Assembly: GCA_963556495.2 (NCBI GenBank)
Contig: OY747714.1
Span: 50,405,041 to 50,469,040, forward strand
DNA length: 64,000 bases
DNA from: Valencia hispanica
Lineage: Eukaryota > Chordata > Actinopteri > Cyprinodontiformes > Valenciidae
Direction of reading: 5' to 3'
Part shown: in pieces, positions 9,871 to 21,100 of the stretch
How the letters are laid out: every line of letters starts with the position of its first letter
Numbering within the stretch: position 1 is the stretch's first letter
Program-made: the position numbers and the translations under genes
Notes under the pieces: model-generated
Database searches by the model: none
What the model was told of the DNA's origin: nothing
The model's input: only the letters and a program-made list of their open reading frames with translations

Positions 9871-10423
9871 TGTTGTATTCTACTTTTTTGAGGCTATTTT
9901 TTATTATGCAGTACATATGTTTTAATTATATCTTTTTTAAGCTTTAGAAGTAATAGGCCTGTTTATATTATTCAGGGTAGTAAAACATGACTCTGTTACC
10001 AGTATTTTATAGGGTTGAAGGTTTTAAGTAAACAAACTCTTGAGTAAAGATATGAACTGAAAGCAGGGAGGATCAGCTATAACTCTAATTCATGTTATAA
10101 CCCAGTTCATGGTACGGTTAGGAGACCTGGAGAAAATAAATGGCCTGTCAAGATGTAGAAGGAGGAGAGAGGAGTCATGTGATATGTTCTTTGTTCTTTT
10201 TGAAATAAAAATGATACAGCCTTGTAAGAGAACGAGTCAGATCTTGTCTGGCTCCCATCTGCAGGTGCGTCTTATCTGTTGTTTGTGTGTGTTGTTGTTA
10301 CTCTCTGTCTCTCAGCTCTGGGTCTTATTTTGAAACAGTTCCCGCTGGGGTTTTGGAGTTCGGCGCCCCCACCTCTCTGAGCAGGAAGTGAGTTGCAGAG
10401 CACATTATGAGAAGAAGCCGACA
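9871..10423 (+). repeat. ERV-A 3' LTR
   Basis: 553 bp, matching the 5' LTR as described there. It is followed directly by CTGG, the second copy of the target duplication. Confidence 0.93.
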
Positions 10424-10824
10424 CTGGTCACCAGAGCAGAGCTGTAAATGGCTGCTTATTACCACCAATAAAAATGAAATACAAAATGATTTCCTCAAAT
10501 ACACAAAAAATATAATAGTGTCCCAGCAACAAGGAGACCAAAACACATGATGAACCTTGTTACACATTTTAAGTTTCTGCACCTTAAAGAGCTTTTTGCT
10601 TGTTAAATACTTTCTTGTCCAAAATTACAATTTGAAAAGTTTATTGAGGAATTTTTATTTTATTTTTACAGTACATAACACCACAAATTTTGATTAAAAA
10701 ACGTTCATACTCTAGACGAGGAAGAGGAGGGAGTCATATGCTATGCGCTGCCTCAGCTCAGTGTAGCGAGTAGGTAGTTATGGTGGTGTTCACTAGGTTC
10801 GTATTGCGTGCATTTGTCTTCCAA

Positions 10825-10965
10825 ATGGTAAATGATTGTGTTTGTGGAGGCTGTATAAACAGCAGGCAGTCAGGACATCGAGTCCACAAACTTCCAAATA
10901 GAAACAAAGACGGAGCCACTGATCGTCCTGACACCACAGCTCTATCTCTCTTCTCTGGCCCTTAA
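10825..10965 (+). pseudogene. THAP-domain-like N-terminal fragment
   Basis: The frame starting at the ATG at 10825 begins MVNDCVCGGCINSRQSGH and continues HKLPNR. A C-x4-C pair near the start followed by H-x-x-P is the layout of the first part of a THAP zinc-binding domain. The second Cys-His pair is not reached before the frame degenerates. THAP domains occur both in host genes and in P-element-like transposases. Probably a lone exon or a pseudogene fragment. Confidence 0.35.
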
Positions 10966-11559
10966 TCCTTCCCCTGGTCTCTCTCTGCTCTCTGGGGCCC
11001 AGCAGGCTCATAGCCGTATGGTTGTGCTCCATATGAAATAATTAAGGTTTCTTCAGTGTCAGGTCCAGCATGAAAATACTTTGTTTTCTATTGATGGAGC
11101 TGATGGGTCTCCCTTCACCTACGTCACTTCCAGTCTGGCGGAGGTTAAAGTTTCTCACAAAATCAACTCCAGAAGTCAAAATTATTTATTTACGATTAAT
11201 TTTTTTCATTTAGAAACCGTTTCTAATATTCTTCTCTAAACAGAGGTCTAAGTTGGGTTTTAACCTGCAAAATACTCTTTAAGTTCGTCTTCACTGGAAC
11301 ACAGTGGGCTGTGGAGAAAATGACGCTTTCTGATGTCTCACCACAGCGCCATCCTGTTCTGCATACAAGCTGCAACCATCCAAAAGGTCAGAGTTCACTT
11401 CAACTTTATACTTCATGACCTTAAATAGTTTGAAAGAACATAAGCAACATTAAAAAATTTCCACCAAAGTGGTCTACATTTTTTGTTTGGCTTGTCAAAT
11501 TTTTCATTTCAAGAGTCATTTTAATATGTGTGGGTTTGTGATAATAATTTCATTTTCAT

Positions 11560-11690
11560 AGATTCAGAAGAGAAGCTGCTGCTGCAGAAAGCAGAGCTGG
11601 ATTAAAATCACAGACTAATCGACTCATTTAACATTTTCACTGATTGGTATTTATTAATTTTTTAATATTTAATGTTTCTCCTCATTTTAG
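11560..11690 (+). repeat. Segment shared with 58170-58270 (duplication copy 1)
   Basis: The block starting AGATTCAGAAGAGAAGCTGC at 11562 recurs nearly identically near 58172, ahead of the duplicated 5' exon. It marks the upstream end of the duplicated zinc-finger region. Confidence 0.75.
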
Positions 11691-11997
11691 GAAGGAACTT
11701 CAACAACAGATGGACGGATCCAATTTTTAGGTTCTGATCTCCAGACCAGTTGGTGGCGGTAATGCGCCGATTTCTTGTTTACTGACAATAAACACCAAGA
11801 AGAAGAAGAAAGCAGAAGTCTTCGGTCAACCAGCAGCCTGGTTCTCTTCTTCAGGATCTGCTGTTGGACGGTTTAAATTCTTCTGATATTCGGATCGGCT
11901 CGGTCCGGCTTGAACCAGACCCCACAAAGAGCCAGAACAGCAGGCGTCCCGGTTCCGACTTGATCCGCTCCAGAACTCCGGCTGGAAGCTCCACCCA
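11691..11997 (+). other. Putative 5' UTR exon of zinc-finger gene, copy 1
   Basis: It is bounded by a good acceptor (CTCATTTTAG at 11681-11690) and a consensus donor (GTAAGT at 11998). It contains GGTGGCGGTAATGCGCCGAT and an ACAATAAACACCAAGAAGAA block. The sequence is repeated at 58709-58943. No long ORF spans it, so it is presumed untranslated. The first exon and promoter could equally lie inside it. Confidence 0.45.
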
Positions 11998-13607
11998 GTA
12001 AGTCCTAAAGGTTCTTTAAGACCCGGTTCCGACAGACTGAAGGTTCTAGCTGGATGTGAGCTGGTTCGGTTCTGCTGCGTGTTTTCCTCCTAATCACCAG
12101 CTCCCGTTAGCATCGGTGCTAGCTGCTAGTGTGTTGCTAAGCTGAAGGACCCCGCTTAGCTGCCCTCGCAGATGCCGGCAATAAAGCAGAAGCAGACGGA
12201 ACATCTGGCTCTAGGATTGGACCTTTTTCTGGACCCGAGGACGTCCTTGTTCTTGGCTGGTCCAGTTGGAAGTCCGTTATTAAACATGGTTTAAAAGCTT
12301 CAAACGAAGAGGAGTCACATTTTCAGGGACTAAGGAGCAGAAAAAATAAAACCAGCTGAAGTTGGATGTATGAATTATTCGTTCCTGGGGCCCTGCCCCG
12401 GTAAACCCCATGCAGCAGCAGTGAGGGATAATGGGATTATAACGGGGACAGAAGTCAAATATCTAAGACTAATCTGTAAAGTCAACATAAAGCATAAAAC
12501 ATGCAGCAGAGAGTTTTCTGTTGTTCTATAGAGATGTGATGAGCAGCACAGCAGAGAGTCTGTGGAGCACAGAACCAGAACCAACTGACCTCTGGGTCAG
12601 AATATAGACCTGCTATCAATATGCAGTATTAAAAACAACTTAGTTTAAATATTCCTTCTGATCCGGTTGTGATGTTTTAGTCCATGATGGGCGGAGCCTC
12701 TGCAGGCGTTAACGCTCATCGCTCCAAACATCCTCGTATCCATGAGAAAACCGATTGAAATAAGATCAATGAGGCAACTTTTAAATATATTTATATTTAC
12801 ATGTTTCTGATTGATGTACGTCCTGGAAAGATGATTTTGGGGGGCAGATTAATTTTAAAAACGATGTTTTTAACACCTTTTATCTAAACACAGATGATTT
12901 TGAATGTTTTAAAGTCCCAATGTTTAAAGAACATGTTCTCTGCTCCTGGTTTCCAACTACGGCTCATTCTCCATCTTTTCTACCATCAGCATCACAGTTT
13001 CATCACTGAGAAACGGCCAAACGTTTAGAACGTTTCAAACGTACAATATCTAGTGTAAATATTAACACTGAACATCAGTGTTTGGTACCTGGTACAAAGT
13101 AGGTAAAGCTTGATGACATCATCAACATTTAAAGGTCTCATTCGCTCATCTTAATAAATCTGCTGTTTTCTCCAGGATGAATGAATTCCCTCTAAACTAT
13201 TACCATCACCTCTGGTATATTTCCACATCCCAGAATAATCCCTGTAGGGTTACAGCATGTAGAAAACGTGGCTGAACACCAGAACCTTCTGGGTTTCTCA
13301 GCGGTTCCCTGCTTCAAACATGAGATCTCAGACTGAGGAACCAGAAAAGGTTCAGATCTGTGCAAAGTGAAGCTTCAGAGGCAGGAAGCTGACAGATATT
13401 CAGAACGACCAATCAGAGGCCAGAATGACTCTGGATAGGAAGGAGGAGGAATTGAGGTTGGATTTGAATAATTTTAGAACCAACAAAGAACCAGATTATT
13501 ACTGTTATGTCCAGACAGTTGAAACCCTGATAGAGGGTGTACTTTCTTTATTATAGTAGCTCAAAGTCTGAGAAACCTTAAACCTCATCAGCTGTTGTTT
13601 CTAACAG

Positions 13608-14008
13608 GAGTTCCACTCAGAATGGAGGAGAACCATGAGATGAAGACGGAGGAGAACCATGAGATGAAGACGGAGGAGAACCATGAGATGAAGACGGAGG
13701 AGAACCATGAGATGAAGACGGAGGAGAACCAGGAGATGAAGGCCGAGGAGAACCAGGAGATGAAGACCGAGGAGAACCAGGAGATGAAGACCGAGGAGAA
13801 CCAGGAGATGAAGACCGAGGAGAACCAGGAGATGAAGACCGAGGAGAACCAGGAGATGAAGACCGAGGAGAACCAGGAGATTAAGACCGAGGAGAACCAG
13901 GAGATGAAGACTGAGGTGAAGCAGGAGGAGAACCAGGACCAAGAACCAGACCACCACACTCTGAACCCGACAAACTGGACCCAACCAGCCGCCTCCTGTG
14001 GTCTACAG
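13608..14008 (+). CDS. Zinc-finger gene copy 1, acidic repeat exon
   Basis: An acceptor (TTTCTAACAG) precedes 13608 and a donor (GTCAGT) follows 14008. Translation from the ATG at 13622 gives 129 codons ending in phase 0. Codons 2-97 are twelve 8-residue repeats of the form EEN(H/Q)EMKT, encoded by a 24-bp minisatellite: the first four units have His, the rest Gln. A tail of EVKQEENQDQEPDHH and TNWTQPAAS follows. The region is highly acidic and probably disordered. Phase and codon boundary fit exactly to the zinc-finger exon at 34044. The same exon recurs at 60253-60701. The gene is not a KRAB or SCAN type. Confidence 0.7.
13622..13909 (+). repeat. 24-bp coding minisatellite, 12 units
   Basis: Unit GAGGAGAACCAGGAGATGAA plus GACC or GACG. 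The first four units carry CAT (His) in place of CAG (Gln), and single-unit variants read KA and EIK. Because the unit is a multiple of three, all six frames stay open through it. Confidence 0.9.
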
Positions 14009-14589
14009 GTCAGTGTTCACGTCTATCAGTTTTTAAGGTGCTTTACATGAATTAGGATAAAGTAAAAACCGCAATAAAGCATAAAGCACAAAACATTTGT
14101 ACCAGTTCCCTGCTCTCACCAGTTTACTTTAGGCAAAATAATATAACCTGTTCCACAGTCTCTTCTTGAAGACAAGGTTTTAAGAGATTGTAAAACACAT
14201 TTTGTGTTGATGCAGCAATATTTTTACTTGTGCTACAAAACCATCAACCGCTGTAGCACCAGTGCTATAAGCTGATCAATTTAACGTACAGCCCTTATAT
14301 GGCTGTTGGTGCATAGATTAAAAAAAGTAATTTCTTTATTCTTAAAGTAGTTTATTTATAAGCATTTTGAAAATAAAATAAGAATTGAATTAATTAAATA
14401 ATTAATTAATTAATGCTATTTAATACTATTTAATTAATTAAATTGTTAATTAGTAAATTAAGAACTTAATAAATAAAAAATAAGAATTTTATTCAATTAA
14501 AATATTTTCAGTTTTGTGAATTGAATGGTAATGTTTACAGAAAATACAATGACGTGGAGTTAAATGGTTTTTTTCATCTTAAACAAAAT

Positions 14590-14672
14590 AATCGTTTAGA
14601 CTAATCGATTAGTCGGTAAATTAGTCGGTAGACTAATCAAAATTAAATTAGTCGTTTGTGGCAGCCCTAGTG
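14590..14672. mobile_element. One end of a hAT-like MITE
   Basis: Repeated GACTAATCGATTAGTCGGT words lead into GTGGCAGCCCTAG, the terminal style of non-autonomous hAT elements. No matching second end was found. Confidence 0.4.
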
Positions 14673-14911
14673 AAGATTATCTTTACAAATGTTCTTGTTG
14701 ATGAAGTGAAGTAGAGAAAAGTTACAGAGGCTTTAGTGAATAAGTAGCTAGTTTTTTTTTCAGTTCGGCACAATTTGGCACAAACAGTGAAAGTTTCAAT
14801 TTCTCAACTTCTGATCTACTGATTGTATTCAAGTTCAATTATATGCCTAAAAACAAACTGTTTTTATATTTTATGGTGAAATACCCAACATATTTATCAC
14901 CCTATTTAAAT

Positions 14912-15750
14912 CAAATAAAACTTTATTTATAAATCGCTTTTCATACAAAGTAGCAACTCAAAGTGCTTTACAGATAAAAATGACCCCACATGATGCTCTC
15001 CCACTAAGCCACGCCTCAACAACACAGGCACGCGCAGCCAGCATGGGCTCGTTGGGTCTCCGCCACTTCACACTTCACTTCGCCATTTCAGCCAAAGTCA
15101 CAAAATATAACGTGTTCTCACCTGTCCAGGAGAAAATCAGCAAGCAACGCATCCGTTAGCAAGCCCTTAGCTTCCTTGAGTTGACGCCACCGTGTAAATG
15201 CATCAGCTCTGATGCAGATTCGGCTTTAAACACGCTCTTCGTCGACTTTCTTCTTTCTCGTTGCTATTTCCACAACAGCTTTGCGTTTTCGGTTCATTTT
15301 AGCGCGAGCTCACTTCCTGTTTACAGGCTAGAACGAGCGTTGCGTGCACACGAAGGGGACGCGCAGAGGGGGAGGTGCTGGAACACGGAAGCTTTGCTTA
15401 TAAGCCTATTATCTTGGACGGACCGTGGAAGTTGATTGGATGAGGCTTTCCCAGGGTTTCTTGCTGTATAAAGAATGAAAATTACTCGGTCAAGTTTAAG
15501 AACTCCTAACTTATAGGTTGCCACTGGTATATGAAGAGCATTTTTTGCCGTTTTAAAAAAAGTGTTTTAAAATCAAATCGTATACCCTGCCTTTAAAATA
15601 AAGAGTAGATAAATGAGAGTAAATAGCAAAACACAGAAATTTAACTGATAAAATGTAGTGTTATGTAGTGTAAAACATTGATAAAAAATTAATCTAATAA
15701 GACATGCAGAGCAATTAAGCAGATATTAATAAATAATCAATTAAAAGATT
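14912..15750 (-). mobile_element. LINE 3'-end fragment interrupted by an unknown insert
   Basis: 14912-14985 reads as the inverted 3' tail of a LINE (ACTTTATTTATAAATCGCTT), as at 44920. 15700-15750 matches the 45520 region of the same LINE type (GCAGAGCAATTAAGCAGATA). About 580 bp in between (roughly 14990-15580) is GC-richer, unrelated to the LINE and uncharacterised, and is probably an insertion. Confidence 0.6.
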
Positions 15751-16319
15751 GTCCTCATCATCGTTTACAAAGCTGAGGTGCAATGACCACAAGATTGCCT
15801 CAAACTGGTTTCTCTGCATAGTGTCACGGGGGAATTGAAAATTATATGGCACTCACCCCTCCAGTAGTCAGCCCTGTGGTGCACATTTACAACTCCGGTG
15901 TATATAACGATAGCTAGGAAAACATAAGTCTCTAACAGTGAGGGGAGTCCAAAGGAACTTTCTGCCAGCCTCTTTACTTTTTGTAGCATTGGTATTGTCG
16001 ATAATTGTCCAAATTACAGATGAACTGATGAAGAGCTGGAAGAGAGAGAGGGGAGACCATGCTGCTGTTTGGTCAAATGTATGTAGTTCCCGGTGGCCTC
16101 ATGGGGATGAACCTAAAAGACTCAGGAGTGTTGTCCTCCTCATTTATGTGCCATTACGCATCTTCACCCACTGGAGTGTCAGCAGACCTCTTTGGCCAGC
16201 CGTTGCCTTTGCTTTCCCCATTTTTGCCTTCTTGGTTGGCTGCGCAGAAGTTGAAGGCCTTGGAGGTATTTAGTCTTCATCCTCACTAAAACAAGATAAC
16301 AGAAAAATAATTATTTAAA
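15751..16319. other. No recognised feature
   Basis: Short chance ORFs only. Confidence 0.4.
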
Positions 16320-16320
<1 letters not shown>

Positions 16321-16350
<30 letters not shown>

Positions 16351-17128
16351 TGTATGTATGTATGTATGTATGTATGTATGTATGTATGTATGTATGTATG
16401 TATGTATGTATGTATGTATGTATGTATGTATGTATGTATGTATGTATGTATGTATGTATGTATGTATGTATGTATGTATGTATGTATGTATGTATGTATG
16501 TATGTATGTATGTATGTATGTATGTATGTATGTATGTATGTATGTATGTATGTATGTATGTATGTATGTATGTATGTATGTATGTATGTATGTATGTATG
16601 TATGTATGTATGTATGTATGTATGTATGTATGTATGTATGTATGTATGTATGTATGTATGTATGTATGTATGTATGTATGTATGTATGTATGTATGTATG
16701 TATGTATGTATGTATGTATGTATGTATGTATGTATGTATGTATGTATGTATGTATGTATGTATGTATGTATGTATGTATGTATGTATGTATGTATGTATG
16801 TATGTATGTATGTATGTATGTATGTATGTATGTATGTATGTATGTATGTATGTATGTATGTATGTATGTATGTATGTATGTATGTATGTATGTATGTATG
16901 TATGTATGTATGTATGTATGTATGTATGTATGTATGTATGTATGTATGTATGTATGTATGTATGTATGTATGTATGTATGTATGTATGTATGTATGTATG
17001 TATGTATGTATGTATGTATGTATGTATGTATGTATGTATGTATGTATGTATGTATGTATGTATGTATGTATGTATGTATGTATGTATGTATGTATGTATG
17101 TATGTATGTATGTATGTATGTATGTATG

Positions 17129-17158
<30 letters not shown>
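16321..17158. repeat. Perfect (TATG)n microsatellite, 838 bp
   Basis: About 209 uninterrupted copies of TATG/ATGT. All three plus-strand frames read through it as a Met-Tyr-Val-Cys repeat, which is an artefact. The array abuts the end of a LINE relic. Confidence 0.98.
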
Positions 17159-17159
<1 letters not shown>

Positions 17160-17673
17160 CTAAAAGAATATTATGACAGAAAAAGAGTTAGAAAAAATAT
17201 AGACTTATAGAAACTACAAATATAACCCACAAATATATTTTTGCACACATCCATGTACACATATATACACAAATATCCATACATTGAAATATAGACATTT
17301 TCTCTACATTGGTGTTGATTGGGGATGACATTGGTTGTGGGTTCAGTACTGGGGTGCAGACTGACCGTCTAATTGTTAGTCTTTTCAGAGAAAAGGTAAA
17401 TACGTTTAAAGGCTTCAACTGAGCTGTCCCTGAGAAAATGTTTTTTTTTTTATCGTGGTCTTACTGTGGCTAGATAGCTTAGCAGAGGTGGTACTTTCAA
17501 AGAAAACACAGAAATGGTCAGATAATGGAATATCAATTACCGAGATGTTGGATATATGTAAACCCTTGATGATAATTAAGTCCAGAGTGTGTCTTTGATT
17601 CTGTGTTGGTTGTTTCACATACTGGGTCAGGCCGAAGTTATGAATAGTGTCACCTAATGTTTTTGCTAACCTA
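17159..17673 (-). mobile_element. L2-type LINE fragment, minus strand (3' side of ERV-B)
   Basis: Minus-strand translation of 17188-17418 and 17415-17673 gives pieces matching the L2 ORF2 at 26978-28204. LGDTIHNFGLTQYVKQPTQN lies next to an endonuclease motif, and RSVCTPVLNPQP corresponds to a later part with a deletion between. The LINE continues across ERV-B at 30594. Degraded. Confidence 0.75.
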
Positions 17674-18134
17674 TGTAATGGCAGAAAATACCTCAGGGTT
17701 TCCATAATAAAATAAGACAGAGTCCCAGAAGGCGTTTAAGTATTTAATACAAACATGTCTGGCCAGTACACGTATGAAGAGACAGAGAATGCTCATTCAT
17801 CATCCTACCCAACCTTTCTGACTAACAGTTTAAATAGTATTCAACAATCACTGTTTTATCTCTGCAGCACATCTTCTCCAGTCTTCACGCCCCGCCTCTG
17901 GACAGCTGCTTCATGCCAGTCTCATAGCAAAGCATGAACCAGCACATCCGAGGCCAAGCTGTTATCTTGCCGCCTCGGCGTCTGTCTCTCTGGTGACCTG
18001 ACACATCTTTATACAAACATTAAGATGGAACAATAAGAAGAAGCTTGCCCTTAACCTTGTCATCTGCCCTAGATACATTCACTAGACAGACAATATATAC
18101 TTAAATCCTAATTACATAAGAATTTTCTGCCACA
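17674..18134 (-). repeat. ERV-B 3' LTR
   Basis: The lower-coordinate LTR of the minus-strand element. It shares GGCAGAAAATACCTCAGGGT and the whole length with 30136-30593. Confidence 0.88.
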
Positions 18135-18136
18135 AT

Positions 18137-18147
18137 TCCCTGCTTTT
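18137..18147 (-). promoter_or_regulatory. ERV-B polypurine tract
   Basis: On the minus strand AAAAGCAGGGA lies 2 nt upstream of the 3' LTR. Confidence 0.7.
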
Positions 18148-21100
18148 GTTAGTTTAATTAATACCATAAATATAAAGGGGAAATTCCAAAGTGTTATCAC
18201 AAATCTCCCAAAAAGGTTGGGTAGGTTGATCACAAAAAAAGACAATGTTCAAAACAGAATTTTCAATCAGACATGAGACATTTTTGGCCATGGAATTAGC
18301 TCACAGTGACAAAAATTACATCCCTTCAGATGACATTACTGGAGACCATGTGCACCAGGACGAAAAACCCTACCAGGGTCTTTTCATTGCCAACCTCCAA
18401 CCATTGTTTGTATTTATATGTTTCTCTCTGTGTGAAGAAACATCCTGGCAGCCCCTATCCCCATTAGGTGGCTGTCCACATGACTCATCATCTGTCAGGA
18501 TGCTCTAGATAAAAACCCAGAACAACGTGTAGACTTCCCTTGTGCTGTTGTCATGAAGTCAGCCTCCGCCAGCATCCAGTGACCCGTAGCCACCGATCAG
18601 TCCTTCCCCAGAGAGGAGATGCCCAGATACGATATGTTCTACAACTCTGAACCAAAATGGAATATGAAGTCAGACGTCATAACTTTTAAGTGCCAGGTAG
18701 TAAAAACCCCATTAATTTATGACAAAGTTATGATTCACAAGAAACCGAATTAAACCTGCAAGTTACAGCTCTCTTCATAATCCCTGAAAAATCCCTTCAT
18801 TTCCCTTTTTAATAGAAGAGACCTGTTTGTTGTGTGGCTAGCAAAGAGCCATTCACTGTTCACATTTACAATTGTTATCAAATCCAATTCCCCCCGTTCA
18901 AGGCATTGTCTTGAAACAAAGGAAAAATAACTTCAACTGCTTCTTCAGTATCCAGAAAAGAAACATAGTAGGTTAAAGGTCATGCATAAGACATAACCTC
19001 AGAACCTGTGTATCCTGGTGCTTTGCTGCTGTGGCAGTTCCAACCCCCACATGACCATATCCCAATAATTTAGGTTCGCAAAAACAAAACAAAACTACTG
19101 AATTCCCCACATAGTTACATAATGTATTAAAGAATTTAGTCATGCTTGCATGGGTTCTTCAGACCCTGCTTTTTTTAGCATCTTGAAGACGTTACACTAA
19201 GGATTATCTTTACAACCACCTTAGTTACAAGTTCAATAAACAAATTCCTCCTGCTTTTTGTTAAAAATATATTTTACTCAGGACACTGCTTTAACTTACC
19301 TAATTAATATTTCTGCTGCTTTCATCTGCTCATTTGTTTCTTACAGTTTATTCTATTAACTTCTTGGAGAATAATACATTTATCTTAAATGCACAACTGT
19401 AAAACATTTCAGTTTTTTTCAAATAATCTAATTCAGTTGCACGTTCAAATTTGAGTATGCCACTCTATTTAATAACCAAGACCTCAAACACCTAAAATTT
19501 GCATTAATACTTCACTGGAGTAATTATCTATTGTCCTACTTTTTACCTCTACTCCATTCATTTTCACGCTATTACCTATACTTTATACTGCTTATATTTT
19601 AAAAATAGCCTTGTTTACTCCTGTTTCATTTAGTCTTTTATTAAAAGGAAATAACAAAAAAAAACATCAAAGAGTGCTACAACTGAATAGAATTTGAATG
19701 CGGTTTGTTAGTAGTTAATATTTACCATTCTGACACCATTTCTTTATGCAATCTATAGCATATAATGCACACAGGTGTTAAATTAATATTTCCCACATTC
19801 GTCCCGTCTTTAGAACTGTGCCCAAAATTCTGAATCTATTTTGAGTCATCATTTGTCTTAATGAAGTAAACTAAATGAAAATAGAAACCAAGTAATTTTT
19901 CACCTTCACATTGTGTGTGTGTGTATAGGTCTCACCTAAAGATTGCACTAAATGCAACAATTTTATATATATGCAGCTTAAACAGCTTGTCTAGTATATC
20001 CCAAATGCTTCCTTTTTAACATTTTTATTAAACACTACAATCATTATGGCCTCAAGTAAAAGTTATTTTGGGTCGAGGTGTGGCTAAAGCTTTATTCTTT
20101 AATGTCTTAATTCTTAAGTCTGTTTTACACCCTCCTGTGGGAATCTGAATGCTTCCATTATCTGTCACTTTGCTGCCGTTACAGCAGAAGTTCCCCTTTG
20201 TGGAAAAATAAAAGGATTATTCATGAAGTTAAGCATTACCGTATTTTAATTTGGAAAGGTCATGGTTGAAGGAGGAAGTGGTGTTGCGCAAAAAACAGTT
20301 TCACTAATCCGAGACTCGTTATCATCCAAGAAGTAATTGGAGATTCTGGACAAAATTTTTCATCAAAACAGGTGTTTAACGTTATATTTAAAACCTTCCA
20401 TCCCAGTCTAAGAACAATATATTAACGCTTCATCAGTGTCAGGATCTCTTGTGATTGTTTACAACCAGAGAATCGCAGCACATCGGTCGTAAGGAAGAAG
20501 TTTGGGGCTCGCTTAGCTGGTTAGGACCAAGCCTTCAACGGACTATTTCAGATCATTTTTACCACATTTTAGTCAATAACTCGCTGGCTAAGGTGAACCT
20601 TCGAGTGTTTGCCCGCATTTTCCGTAAGTTACTCAAAAGACTGAAATACTTTCACAGAGGTTGGATACTGCTACTCTGATCTGTATTAACTTGAGTTGGT
20701 TTGTCCTATTTTCACCGTGCATTTTCCGTGTTTTTTCTATTTGCTACTGAGTAGACAACGTTTATCAAAAGTGTTGGTTAAACATTGAAACCATAGTTCA
20801 TCTAGTTTATTGCTGAACGGCATCGTTTCTTATAAAATAAAAGTTTTCAAGCTAAGGTTCATCTTATTCATGAACACAGGTTCCCAGTTTTAGTCGGTTA
20901 CAATAGTTCACAATTTTATATTACCATTAACCTCTGTGCATTATCCCCCCCTTAATTTGAAAAGTGATACGTCACTGTTGACGAATTATTACGTTTTGTG
21001 TCCGATTTGCTTTTACTACAAGAAAGTTAAACAACTGACTGGACAGTGTCCAACAGCAGTAATTCAGTATGCTCATTCATTTAGAAAACAAGCAATTAAC

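Larger units (their letters stand above)
1398..10423 (+). mobile_element. Endogenous retrovirus A (ERV-A), defective provirus
   Basis: The provirus is bounded by two near-identical LTRs starting TGTTGTATTC and ending GACA. The flanking tetranucleotide CTGG is duplicated (1394-1397 and 10424-10427), which marks a genuine integration. Order: LTR, primer site, a leader of about 1.8 kb, gag, nucleocapsid ORF, protease stub, pol (unusual domain, RT, RNase H), an unexplained 1-kb segment, an env membrane-anchor remnant, polypurine tract, LTR. Integrase and most of env and protease are absent, and several frames are broken, so this copy cannot be autonomous. The RT motif style and the CCCIPCIR-like tail after the membrane anchor suggest a gamma/epsilon-type fish retrovirus. 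Confidence 0.93.

Noticed and set aside
13588..13984. Antisense ORFs rich in Ser-Trp-Phe or Leu-Val-Leu across the acidic exon
   Set aside because: Shadows of the 24-bp repeat, which keeps every frame open; splice signals and the finger exon support only the plus frame.
16322..17176. Three overlapping long ORFs of repeated Met-Tyr-Val-Cys
   Set aside because: They are translations of the TATG microsatellite, which has no stop codon in any plus-strand frame.
17415..17705. Single 96-codon minus-strand gene
   Set aside because: Its first codons are ERV-B LTR and the rest is LINE; it is a junction product.
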